A program made the translations under genes and the position numbers. Of a stretch of 7,423 nt of DNA, positions 1 to 5,682 are shown in pieces. The stretch comes from JALQTD01 sp036825655 (GTDB lineage Bacteria; Bacteroidota; Bacteroidia; Flavobacteriales_D; Sanyastnellaceae): NCBI GenBank assembly GCA_036825655.1, contig DAISXU010000104.1, positions 1 through 7,423 of the forward strand, in the 5' to 3' direction. The notes under the pieces were generated by a model. The model saw only the letters and a program-made list of their open reading frames with translations, made no database searches and was not told the DNA's origin. Every line of letters begins with the position of its first letter. The stretch's first letter is position 1.

Positions 1-1146
1 GGTAACTCGCCGGTTTTGAGCTCGGCTGATGTCGGTGTCGCGGGTGGATGCTGGATCTTCGTTCTCGCGCGCATCCACCACCATTCGATCCGCTGGAACT
101 CCGGCGTCCATCAAAGCCTTCATGACCAAATTCGCTCGCTTTTCACCCAAGGCTGTGTACCGCGCATTGATTCGGCCCTCGTTGTATTCATCATCATCTG
201 CATGCCCAACGACCCGCAACTTCCAGCTGGGATTAGCCGCCATCATTTCAGCGACAGCTGCAATGGTCTGTTGCCCCGCACCCGTGGCCGTGCGCTTCAA
301 GAATGCATAATAAACCGCCATGACGCTCAACTTCTCACGATCGGACATGTTCTCATTCAGGACCGTTGAGGAGCCATAGACCAAGTCCTCCTTGACCTCA
401 TCGGCTGCGCTGCAAGTGCATTGAGACTTTGCATCCACAGGTTGGACTTGGATGTTATCCAGGTAGTAATACGCTTGAGCCGCCTGTGCACCCGTAAATC
501 CGCTTGGGCGCTTCACTTTTTCAATGTTCAGGTCACTGTCTCCTGTGAAGTTTCCAATGATGAGGTACTCCTCCTCCCCTGTGCCAATCATGGTACCGCA
601 AACCGTTTCCCAACCGTCCATGAACATCATGACCTTATCAGCATGGTGCTGAACAGAAGCATCTGTAACGTACACCCCTGTATTCCCCTGGGCAAGCTTT
701 CGGTCGCTCAGGTAAGCCCCTAAGCCATTCACAGCGTAGCGGGACAAATCCGACAACGAGATGTCAAAAGAAACACAGTACATCTGGTTTTCCTCCAGTG
801 ATTCGGTGAGCTTCACTTGATAATACTGGCGAAACAAACGCGAGTCTTTGGAATACGCACGAATCCCGGCATAGTGCGCCCCCTCCGACGCCGCTTGGCT
901 GCCATACAAATTATTGGGAATGTTGACTTTCTCACCCTTCATTCCTTCTGCATAGAGGTCCAAGGGAGTCTCTGTCAGTGGAAACCAAGGCTCCGCTAAA
1001 TCTGTCAACTGCCCGTAATTCTTCAATTTCCGGACATCAGCTTCCTCAAAACTTCCGTTTGGAACGAGGTTATCTTGAGCTGTAAGAGTAGCCGAGAGCA
1101 CCAATGCAGCGCCTGCCAGCAAAAAAGTAAGTGAACGTGCGTTCAT
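1..1146 (-). CDS. Secreted jelly-roll/OmpA-domain envelope protein, 3' end cut off by the window edge
   Basis: The frame is open without a stop from the ATG at 1146 to the left edge, giving 382 codons. Residues 1-23 look like a Sec signal peptide: basic start MNARS, hydrophobic core, likely cleavage at LTA|QD. The mature protein starts with NLVPNGSFEE (about 26-35), and YYYLDNIQV lies at 226-234; this pair is typical of the carbohydrate-binding-like jelly-roll domains common in secreted Bacteroidota proteins. A CTC cysteine pair follows in a linker. Residues about 270-382 are an OmpA C-terminal (peptidoglycan-binding) domain: GHAD at 314-317, EKRA at 335-338 and SRAQNRRV near the cut end. D317 and R337 are the likely diaminopimelate-contacting pair known from this family. 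There is no OmpA-type beta-barrel. I infer a periplasmic or outer-membrane protein that links the envelope to peptidoglycan; what the jelly roll binds is unknown. Probably only a few residues are missing. Confidence 0.9.
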   Translation of the reverse strand, partial: MNARSLTFLLAGAALVLSATLTAQDNLVPNGSFEEADVRKLKNYGQLTDLAEPWFPLTETPLDLYAEGMKGEKVNIPNNLYGSQAASEGAHYAGIRAYSKDSRLFRQYYQVKLTESLEENQMYCVSFDISLSDLSRYAVNGLGAYLSDRKLAQGNTGVYVTDASVQHHADKVMMFMDGWETVCGTMIGTGEEEYLIIGNFTGDSDLNIEKVKRPSGFTGAQAAQAYYYLDNIQVQPVDAKSQCTCSAADEVKEDLVYGSSTVLNENMSDREKLSVMAVYYAFLKRTATGAGQQTIAAVAEMMAANPSWKLRVVGHADDDEYNEGRINARYTALGEKRANLVMKALMDAGVPADRMVVDARENEDPASTRDTDISRAQNRRVT

Positions 1147-1171
1147 GCAAATGAATCAATTAAATGAGGAG

Positions 1172-1195
1172 GTCAACTTTGCGGCCGAAGTTAAC
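1172..1195. repeat. 24-bp dyad in the leader/promoter of the OmpA-domain gene
   Basis: GTCAACTT (1172-1179) and AAGTTAAC (1188-1195) are inverted copies with 7 of 8 positions matched; the one mismatch would be a G-U pair in RNA. The 8-base centre includes the palindrome CGGCCG. The dyad overlaps the proposed -7 box, so it could be an operator or a 5'-leader hairpin. No function is shown by the sequence. Confidence 0.4.
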
Positions 1196-1215
1196 GATGC
1201 ATCGCCGCTCGCCAA
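1186..1215 (-). promoter_or_regulatory. Candidate Bacteroidota-type promoter of the OmpA-domain gene
   Basis: Read on the minus strand, TTG (1215-1213) is followed after 19 nt by TAACTTCG (1193-1186). The Bacteroidota primary-sigma consensus is TTG, 17-23 nt, TAnnTTTG, so this fits with one mismatch (C for T at position 7). Transcription would start near 1180, leaving a leader of about 35 nt before the ATG at 1146. The 110-nt spacer after holA leaves room for an independent promoter, so this gene need not depend on read-through from holA. Confidence 0.4.
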
Positions 1216-1256
1216 AAAATCCAAGCATCTTTACTGAAATCTTGGCAATCCCACCA

Positions 1257-2273
1257 CTAATGAAGGATTTTAAAAATGGCCTCTCGGAGCAGCATCCCAT
1301 CCGAAATGGACGCATTGCCCTGTCCTTTTGATTTCTTATCCGCCTCCCGCAAATACCCAAAAATGCGCCCAACTTTCGCTACGGAATATTGCCTCGAGGC
1401 CGCTGCGTATTGCTTCACTGCAAAGGGCGCACACTTGAGCACGCGTGCCGCATTTTGCGGGTTGGTGTCGGACAAGGATTGGTAAGCAAAAAGTTTGCCG
1501 AAAAAGCTCCCAAGTACAGGCATAAGCATGGCCACAGGATGATCTTTAGGATTGGATTCGAAGTAATTCACAATCCGATTTGCTTTTAAAATGTCCTTAG
1601 AGGCCAGTGCATTTTGGAGTTCGAAGACATTGTAATCTTTGCTGATCCCAATGTGCTGTTCAATTACATCTGAAGTGATCTCTGATCCTTTTGGCAAGAC
1701 AATGGCTAACTTGTTGAGCTCGTTCATCACTTTGCCCAAATTCGTTCCAAGGTGCTCTGCGAGCAAGGTGGCATTTGTCGGCTTAATTGCCAACCCAGAC
1801 TCCCTCACCGCCCCCTCAATCCATGCCGGGAGCTTGTAATCTCTTACGCGCTCACTCAGGAAGACGATCCCATTTTTTTGAATGGCCTTTACCGCCTTCA
1901 ACCGACCATCAGCCTTTTTACCCTTGAAAGCAAAAACCAAAACTGTCGTGTCCAAAGGTTGGTTAGCATAGGCTTCCAAACGCTCCATTTCCGCAGAACG
2001 CCTCCAGGCTGCCAAGTCTTGGGCTTCTCGGACCAACACCAACTGCCTTTCTGACATCATTGGAAAGCGACGGGCCGCATCCAAAATGGACTCCAAATCC
2101 GAATCCTTGCCATAGAAAACGGATTGATTGAAATCCCGCATCGATTCGTCCACCACAGAAGACTCCAAGGCCTTGGTTAGAACATCAATGAAATGGGGTT
2201 CTTCTCCATGGAGCAAGTACAGGGGTTTCAACGTTCCTGCTTGAATGTCGCGCAGAATTTGACGATGCGGCAT
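1257..2273 (-). CDS. holA: DNA polymerase III subunit delta
   Basis: HolA is the delta subunit of the clamp-loader complex; it opens the beta sliding clamp so it can be loaded on primed DNA. From the ATG at 2273 the product has 338 residues, close to the usual length (E. coli HolA has 343). The N-terminal AAA+-like domain shows the family signature PLYLLHGEEPHFID at 17-30 and RRFPMMSERQLVLVREAQDL at 68-87. The middle helical part has LAEHLGTNLGKVMNELNKLA (171-190), followed by DYNVFELQNAL (213-223) and the C-terminal collar domain. As expected for delta, there is no Walker A motif. I chose MPHRQILRDI because family members start just before this helix. ATGs at 2309 and 2333 would add 12 or 20 residues (MASKLRRLTFDV...) not expected in the family and would run through the palindrome at 2271-2310. 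The gene diverges from the HsdR-N-like gene. Confidence 0.95.
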   Translation of the reverse strand: MPHRQILRDIQAGTLKPLYLLHGEEPHFIDVLTKALESSVVDESMRDFNQSVFYGKDSDLESILDAARRFPMMSERQLVLVREAQDLAAWRRSAEMERLEAYANQPLDTTVLVFAFKGKKADGRLKAVKAIQKNGIVFLSERVRDYKLPAWIEGAVRESGLAIKPTNATLLAEHLGTNLGKVMNELNKLAIVLPKGSEITSDVIEQHIGISKDYNVFELQNALASKDILKANRIVNYFESNPKDHPVAMLMPVLGSFFGKLFAYQSLSDTNPQNAARVLKCAPFAVKQYAAASRQYSVAKVGRIFGYLREADKKSKGQGNASISDGMLLREAIFKILH

Positions 2274-2278
2274 GACAT

Positions 2279-2286
2279 CAAAGGTA
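2279..2286 (-). promoter_or_regulatory. Candidate -7 box for holA
   Basis: The minus strand reads TACCTTTG, an exact match to the Bacteroidota -7 consensus TAnnTTTG. It ends 5 nt before the favoured holA ATG at 2273. A start of transcription at the usual distance would give a leaderless or nearly leaderless mRNA. No TTG is present 17-23 nt upstream, which weakens the call. Confidence 0.35.
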
Positions 2287-2294
2287 AGTCGCCT

Positions 2295-2302
2295 TAACTT
2301 CG
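2295..2302 (+). promoter_or_regulatory. Candidate -7 box for the HsdR-N-like gene
   Basis: TAACTTCG is one mismatch from TAnnTTTG and is identical to the box proposed for the OmpA-domain gene; with the preceding T the two sites share the 9-mer TTAACTTCG. It ends 5 nt before the ATG at 2308, mirroring the holA box in the other arm of the palindrome. There is no TTG at the expected -33 distance. Confidence 0.3.
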
Positions 2303-2307
2303 ATGCC

Positions 2308-2847
2308 ATGTCCGGCGAGCAGGAGTTGCCCACAAATCCCCAACGGCCAGAATCAGCCTACGGGCCCGTCCTGACCTTGCCTCCTGCTGCGCTAACGGCC
2401 CGCAAAACCGATGGGTTCCACGAAGTACTCTGTCGTTCCCGGAAAAAGTATGTAAAGCTCGAGCCCGAAGAGTGGGTTAGGCAGCACTGGTTGGCCTACC
2501 TAAGCGATGGATTGGGGTACCCAGCCGGTTTGATTGCAGTGGAATGCCCCTTGAAGATCAATGGGATGAAGCGACGGGCGGACATCGTTTGCCACAACCG
2601 CCGAGGGACGCCCATTTTGATGGTCGAATGCAAAGCACCAGACATCAAGCTCGACGAAAAAGTCTACCAACAAGCAGCACGGTACAACATGACCTTGCAA
2701 GTTCCGATCCTTGTCATTTCCAATGGTATCCAGCACCATGCCTTGCAGTTCTCGCAGGATAAAATGCCTCAGTTTTTAATGACCATCCCTTCGTTTGACG
2801 AGTTGGATGGCTCAACGAATCTGCCGTTGAATCAACAGTCTGAGTGA
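2308..2847 (+). CDS. Solitary HsdR N-terminal-like protein with PD-(D/E)XK nuclease motif
   Basis: The product has 179 residues from the ATG at 2308; an in-frame ATG at 2272 would add 12 residues encoded inside the palindrome. After a proline-rich N-terminus, EEWVRQHWLAYL (about 54-65) and YPAGLIAVECPLKINGMKRRADIV lead into the nuclease core. Motif residues are D92 (RRADIV), E107 and K109 (MVECKAP), with QQ at 121-122 like the QxxxY element of RecB-type nucleases. This matches the HsdR N-terminal domain family (HSDR_N_2) seen in type I restriction subunits, but there is no helicase/translocase part and no HsdM or HsdS gene nearby, so it is a stand-alone domain and not a restriction enzyme remnant of normal size. 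My recollection is that such small proteins often sit next to holA in Bacteroidota, which would suggest a housekeeping DNA-repair or replication role. The exact substrate is unknown. Confidence 0.85.
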   Translation: MSGEQELPTNPQRPESAYGPVLTLPPAALTARKTDGFHEVLCRSRKKYVKLEPEEWVRQHWLAYLSDGLGYPAGLIAVECPLKINGMKRRADIVCHNRRGTPILMVECKAPDIKLDEKVYQQAARYNMTLQVPILVISNGIQHHALQFSQDKMPQFLMTIPSFDELDGSTNLPLNQQSE

Positions 2848-2857
2848 AGAACATTCG

Positions 2858-2883
2858 GGGATAGCGCTACATTTCGCTATTTT
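2858..2883 (+). terminator. Weak hairpin with short T run after the HsdR-N-like gene
   Basis: ATAGCG (2861-2866) and CGCTAT (2875-2880) form a perfect 6-bp stem around an 8-nt loop. Three G-U pairs (GGG 2858-2860 with TTT 2881-2883) could extend it to 9 bp. Only four T residues follow the stem core, so it would be a poor intrinsic terminator. It also overlaps the candidate promoter box of the next gene; both readings cannot be equally important. Confidence 0.3.
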
Positions 2884-2885
2884 CG
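2878..2885 (+). promoter_or_regulatory. Candidate -7 box upstream of the DUF5606 gene
   Basis: TATTTTCG fits the TAnnTTCG pattern seen before other genes here and lies 15 nt before the ATG at 2901. A near copy, TACATTTCG, lies 10 bp upstream (2868-2876). No TTG occurs at the -33 distance from either. Confidence 0.25.
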
Positions 2886-2900
2886 CGACGAATTACGACC

Positions 2901-3485
2901 ATGATCATTCAAGAAATCATCGCCATTGCCGGCAAACCCGGTTTGTTTCGCATCCTCACAACGGGACGCAACAACTTAGTTGTTGAATCCATGACGGATG
3001 GAAAACGCATGAGCATCGCCGCTTCGAGCAGGGTCTCGAGCCTCGGTGACATTACCATGTACACCACAGATGAAGACATCCACCTGCGGGATGTTTTGCA
3101 CCGCATCCACGAGCACACAGGAGGAAAAGAAGGTGTTTCGCACAAGGCAGACCACAGCGAAATCCGAGCATTCATCGATGCCATTGTTCCTGAACTGGAT
3201 CACGACCGCGTATACAATTCGGACCTGAAGAAATTGGTTCAGTGGTTTAATTTGTTGGCTCAGAAGAATGCATTCCCCTTGGAGTCTCAGCATGAGATCG
3301 AAGAGGCGGAGTCACAAGCGGCGGAGCAAGCTGAACAACCCGCTGCTGAAGCCAAAGAGGAGAAAAAACCAGCAGTCAAGAAGCCTGCAGCCAAGAAGCC
3401 TGCAGCGAAAAAGCCTGCAGCGAAAAAGCCTGCAGCGAAAAAGCCTTTAGCGAAAAAGCCTGCGACAAAGAAATCCGATTCATGA
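2901..3485 (+). CDS. DUF5606/DUF6852-type protein with lysine-rich KKPAA-repeat tail
   Basis: The product has 194 residues. Residues 1-72 match the Bacteroidota DUF5606 domain, with its characteristic opening IAIAGKPGLFRIL, then VVESMTDGKRM and ITMYTTDEDIHLRDVLHRI. Residues 86-125 (IRAFIDAIVPELDHDRVYNS onward, ending VQWFNLLAQKNAF) resemble the following DUF6852 segment. An acidic stretch rich in E, A and Q (129-154) leads to seven KKPxx repeats (155-189) and the end KKSDS. Such tails resemble histone H1 and the KPAA repeats of Pseudomonas AlgP, so nucleic-acid binding by the tail is plausible but inferred. There is no signal peptide or membrane segment, so it is probably cytoplasmic. The core's molecular role is not known to me. 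Its stop overlaps the start of the dehydrogenase gene by 4 nt (ATGA), implying one transcript and translational coupling. Confidence 0.85.
   Translation: MIIQEIIAIAGKPGLFRILTTGRNNLVVESMTDGKRMSIAASSRVSSLGDITMYTTDEDIHLRDVLHRIHEHTGGKEGVSHKADHSEIRAFIDAIVPELDHDRVYNSDLKKLVQWFNLLAQKNAFPLESQHEIEEAESQAAEQAEQPAAEAKEEKKPAVKKPAAKKPAAKKPAAKKPAAKKPLAKKPATKKSDS
3363..3467 (+). repeat. Seven 15-bp tandem units encoding KKPAA
   Basis: The units follow the form AARAAGCCTGCAGCG. The fourth and fifth (3408-3422 and 3423-3437) are identical; the second and third differ from them at one to three positions, and the outer units are more diverged (first KKPAV, sixth KKPLA, seventh KKPAT). A CTGCAG hexamer recurs in units two to five. 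The unit length is a multiple of three, so changes in copy number would keep the reading frame. Confidence 0.9.
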
Positions 3486-4369
3486 AGCATGTAGCGGTGA
3501 TCGGAGCGGGGACGATGGGCAATGGCATTGCTCACGTTTTTGCTACAAGTGGTTCAGAGGTCACCCTCATTGATGTCAATAGCGATGCGCTGGACCGGGC
3601 AATTGCCACAATTGGTAAAAACCTTGACCGACAAATCAACAAAGGTTCCTTATCCGAAGAAGAGAAGGCCCAAACCTTGGCCAGACTTACGCCAACGACC
3701 GACTTGGCCACAGGCGTAGCTCAGGCCGATCTTGTCGTTGAAGCAGCCACCGAGCGCTTGGACCTCAAGTTGGCCATTTTCAAGCAAATGGATGCTTCCG
3801 CACCCAAAAATGCCATCTTGGCCACCAACACTTCAAGCATCTCGATCACAGCGATTGCAGCCGCTACCGAGCGCCCAGAGCAGGTCATTGGAATGCACTT
3901 CATGAATCCCGTTCCGGTGATGAAACTCGTTGAGGTCATCCGTGGCTACGCTACTTCCAACGACGTCACAGAACGCGTTATGGATTGGAGTCGTCAGCTT
4001 GGGAAAATCCCGGTAGAAGTGAACGACTACCCTGGATTTGTGGCGAATCGCATCCTGATGCCCATGATCAATGAAGCCATCATCAGCTTGCACGAGGGCG
4101 TCGCCACCGTAGAGGCGATCGATGAGGTGATGAAGTTGGGCATGGCGCATCCTATGGGCCCGCTATTGCTTGCAGACTTCATTGGACTCGATGTGTGCCT
4201 CAGCATCATGAGGGTCCTTCACGAAGGTTTTGGCAACCCAAAGTACGCTCCATGTCCGCTGCTTGTCAACATGGTAACCGCTGGGAAACTTGGCAGGAAG
4301 TCTGGAGAAGGGTTTTACCTGTACGCAGCGGGCTCCAAGGATTTAAAAGTATCCCCAAGCTTCAGCTGA
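3482..4369 (+). CDS. hbd: 3-hydroxyacyl-CoA (3-hydroxybutyryl-CoA) dehydrogenase
   Basis: This enzyme oxidises (S)-3-hydroxyacyl-CoA to 3-ketoacyl-CoA with NAD+, or runs in reverse, in the cytoplasm. The product has 295 residues, close to the roughly 280-290 usual for the short, single-function form. The Rossmann fold opens with VAVIGAGTMGNG (GxGxxG at 8-13), and D31 at the end of the second strand favours NAD over NADP. The catalytic dyad is H139 (GMHFMNPVPVMKLVEVI) with E151; S118 in NTSS and N189 in GFVANRIL are the other expected active-site residues. The C-terminal helical dimerisation domain follows, with MAHPMGPLLLADFIGLD (221-237) and KSGEGFYLY. All key residues are present. Four bases overlap the DUF5606 gene. 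The sequence cannot separate short-chain (Hbd) from phenylacetate-pathway (PaaH) use; no other beta-oxidation gene is adjacent, although an acyl-CoA ligase lies about 2.2 kb downstream. Confidence 0.93.
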   Translation: MKHVAVIGAGTMGNGIAHVFATSGSEVTLIDVNSDALDRAIATIGKNLDRQINKGSLSEEEKAQTLARLTPTTDLATGVAQADLVVEAATERLDLKLAIFKQMDASAPKNAILATNTSSISITAIAAATERPEQVIGMHFMNPVPVMKLVEVIRGYATSNDVTERVMDWSRQLGKIPVEVNDYPGFVANRILMPMINEAIISLHEGVATVEAIDEVMKLGMAHPMGPLLLADFIGLDVCLSIMRVLHEGFGNPKYAPCPLLVNMVTAGKLGRKSGEGFYLYAAGSKDLKVSPSFS

Positions 4370-4403
4370 TCGGCAAACTTGAGCTGCATTGAATGCTGAA
4401 GGC

Positions 4404-5621
4404 ATGAGGAAGTTCCAGGAGGTCATTTTGCATGTAGGGGGGCCAAAGACAGGATCCACGAGCATGCAGAACTTCTTGAACAGAAATCACAGGGTTTTGG
4501 CTGCCGAAGGCATTTGCTTCTTTCCTGGAATGCGCATTTGTCCAGCCAAAAACTGGAGGAATGAAATGCTCATTTGGTCAATTGCTGGAGGGCGAAATCA
4601 CGCCACTGCATTGGGTACCAAATCTGACCCCGAACTGGTCCGATGTTTTCAGCATTGGTTGCGATTGCAAAGAGGCCCCAAACTCCTCATCTCAGCAGAG
4701 GGGCTTTCTATTTTTTCAGAAAAACAGTGGCAATTGTTGGCTGAATTTCTCCAACCCTATCTCGCGGAAGGCGCCAAGGTGAATTGCCTCTTGCTTACGC
4801 GTCACCCCATCTCCTGGAGCATCAGTTTGAGGAATCAAACGCAAAAATACGGTCGCTTGTTCGACGACGACCAACTCTTTGCTGAACATACTCAACTCCT
4901 CGTTGATTTGCCTTCAACCTTGGAAAAGGTGTGGTCAAATTCTGTGGAGCTGCATGTGGTTAAAGTAGAGGATTGGCTTCAAAAAGGAGGGTTGGTGGAG
5001 CAATTCAAGCAATGGCTCGGCATGCCTCCAACCGCACGATATGTCAGTTCTAAAGGCAAGAATTTCAACGTTTCCATTCCCATCGAATCCCGATGGGCCA
5101 TAGCAGAAGCCGCGAAGGGTGCAGCGTTCAATTTACAAGATTTCAAGGTGTTGCATCGACTTTCAGGGACCAAGGATGGGCTCATGAACGATGAAGTCAA
5201 CGAAGTCCATAAAAGCGCAATTCACCGAGTCAACCGCTTGCTCGTTGTCCATGAGAATGCGCCTTACACAGAAAAACAACGCGGGCAGATCTTGCGTTTA
5301 GAAACGCTTTGGCCAGAGCAATTCCTGAGCTCGTTAAAGGAGCATGCCCTATGGATGTCGAGGAATCAGTGCATGCAACTCGCAGTTGTCCTCCATCAAA
5401 TCTCACAGCGAAATGAATCCAATTGGCCAACAGAAACACAGGCACGACTTGAACAAGTGATCCAATTCCTGAACCATCAATCGAGCAAGGGTTCAACACA
5501 CTTCACACGGGTTGCGATTCGCAAAAGGTTCAAGAAAGGAGTCCGCTACGCCAAGCAAGCATGGAAACTGATTGTTTCAAGGTGGCGCATCCTTTTGCTC
5601 ACGCGATTGAATCGCATCTGA
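4404..5621 (+). CDS. Sulfotransferase-like protein
   Basis: From the ATG at 4404 the product has 405 residues; an in-frame TTG at 4389 would add five. VILHVGGPKTGSTSMQNFL (8-26) is the PAPS 5'-phosphosulfate-binding loop of sulfotransferases, with K15, S18 and T19 in the expected places. LLLTRHPISWSISLRNQ (129-145) fits the 3'-phosphate-binding element RxPxxxxxS with R133 and S141. Together these support a PAPS-dependent sulfotransferase fold. There is no signal peptide. The C-terminal 40 residues (366-405) are strongly basic, mixed with hydrophobic runs (AWKLIVSRW, ILLLTRL), and could sit against the inner membrane. The acceptor is unknown; related proteins act on polysaccharides or lipids. 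No PAPS-synthesis or glycosyltransferase gene is in view. The gene starts 34 nt after hbd and may be co-transcribed, though a functional link is not evident. Other P-loop folds are possible but less likely. Confidence 0.75.
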   Translation: MRKFQEVILHVGGPKTGSTSMQNFLNRNHRVLAAEGICFFPGMRICPAKNWRNEMLIWSIAGGRNHATALGTKSDPELVRCFQHWLRLQRGPKLLISAEGLSIFSEKQWQLLAEFLQPYLAEGAKVNCLLLTRHPISWSISLRNQTQKYGRLFDDDQLFAEHTQLLVDLPSTLEKVWSNSVELHVVKVEDWLQKGGLVEQFKQWLGMPPTARYVSSKGKNFNVSIPIESRWAIAEAAKGAAFNLQDFKVLHRLSGTKDGLMNDEVNEVHKSAIHRVNRLLVVHENAPYTEKQRGQILRLETLWPEQFLSSLKEHALWMSRNQCMQLAVVLHQISQRNESNWPTETQARLEQVIQFLNHQSSKGSTHFTRVAIRKRFKKGVRYAKQAWKLIVSRWRILLLTRLNRI

Positions 5622-5670
5622 CCTTGCGTTTTCGCAGGCAAGAAAATCGGTCTTTGGCCCAAGAATTCAT

Positions 5671-5678
5671 TAACATCG
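5671..5678 (+). promoter_or_regulatory. Candidate promoter box of the ion-channel gene
   Basis: TAACATCG, preceded by T, differs by one base from the TTAACTTCG found before the OmpA-domain and HsdR-N-like genes. It ends 4 nt before the ATG at 5683. A TTG at 5654-5656 lies 14 nt upstream, shorter than the usual 17-23 nt spacing. Confidence 0.25.
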
Positions 5679-5682
5679 CATC

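Larger units (their letters stand above)
2271..2310. promoter_or_regulatory. 40-bp imperfect palindrome between two divergent start codons
   Basis: The block begins with CATGACATCAAAGGTAAGTC and ends with GCCTTAACTTCGATGCCATG. Each half read on its own strand has the form CATGnCATCnAAGnTAAGnC, with 16 of 20 pairs complementary and mismatches only at half-site positions 5, 10, 14 and 19. The outer CATG on each side supplies the favoured start codon of holA (2273, minus) and of the HsdR-N-like gene (2308, plus). A -7-like box lies in each arm, reading outward. The likeliest reading is a symmetric divergent promoter, possibly overlapped by an operator. Alternatively the RNA from either strand could fold into a hairpin that affects start-codon access. 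The palindrome is read directly; its role is inferred. Confidence 0.6.

Noticed and set aside
16..999. Several plus-strand open frames across the OmpA-domain gene
   Set aside because: They have no recognisable motifs and lie opposite a continuous minus-strand frame with a signal peptide and clear OmpA motifs.
2272..2307. Longer start of the HsdR-N-like gene at 2272
   Set aside because: The extra 12 codons lie inside the palindrome and mirror the extra holA residues. The ATG at 2308 leaves both genes just outside the symmetric block. The choice is not certain.
2274..2333. Longer holA starts at 2309 or 2333
   Set aside because: The added residues are not expected in the family, and the longest form would overlap the divergent gene's coding start. 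MPHRQILRDI at 2273 matches the normal N-terminus.
2308..2847. A type I restriction-modification locus
   Set aside because: Only the HsdR N-terminal domain is present; there is no helicase part, HsdM or HsdS in the window.
3363..3467. Short regular repeats as a CRISPR-like array
   Set aside because: The 15-bp units are directly adjacent without spacers and stay in frame inside a coding gene.
3287..3535. Minus-strand frame coding for FFAAGF repeats
   Set aside because: It is the antisense shadow of the KKPAA tandem array; its hydrophobic repeats follow from the codons on the other strand.
4389..4403. TTG start for the sulfotransferase-like gene
   Set aside because: An ATG 15 nt downstream sits just before the first core strand; nothing favours the TTG.
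5623..5638. Small hairpin (TGCG, TTTT loop, CGCA) after the sulfotransferase stop
   Set aside because: The stem is only 4-6 bp and no T run follows, so it does not support a terminator call.
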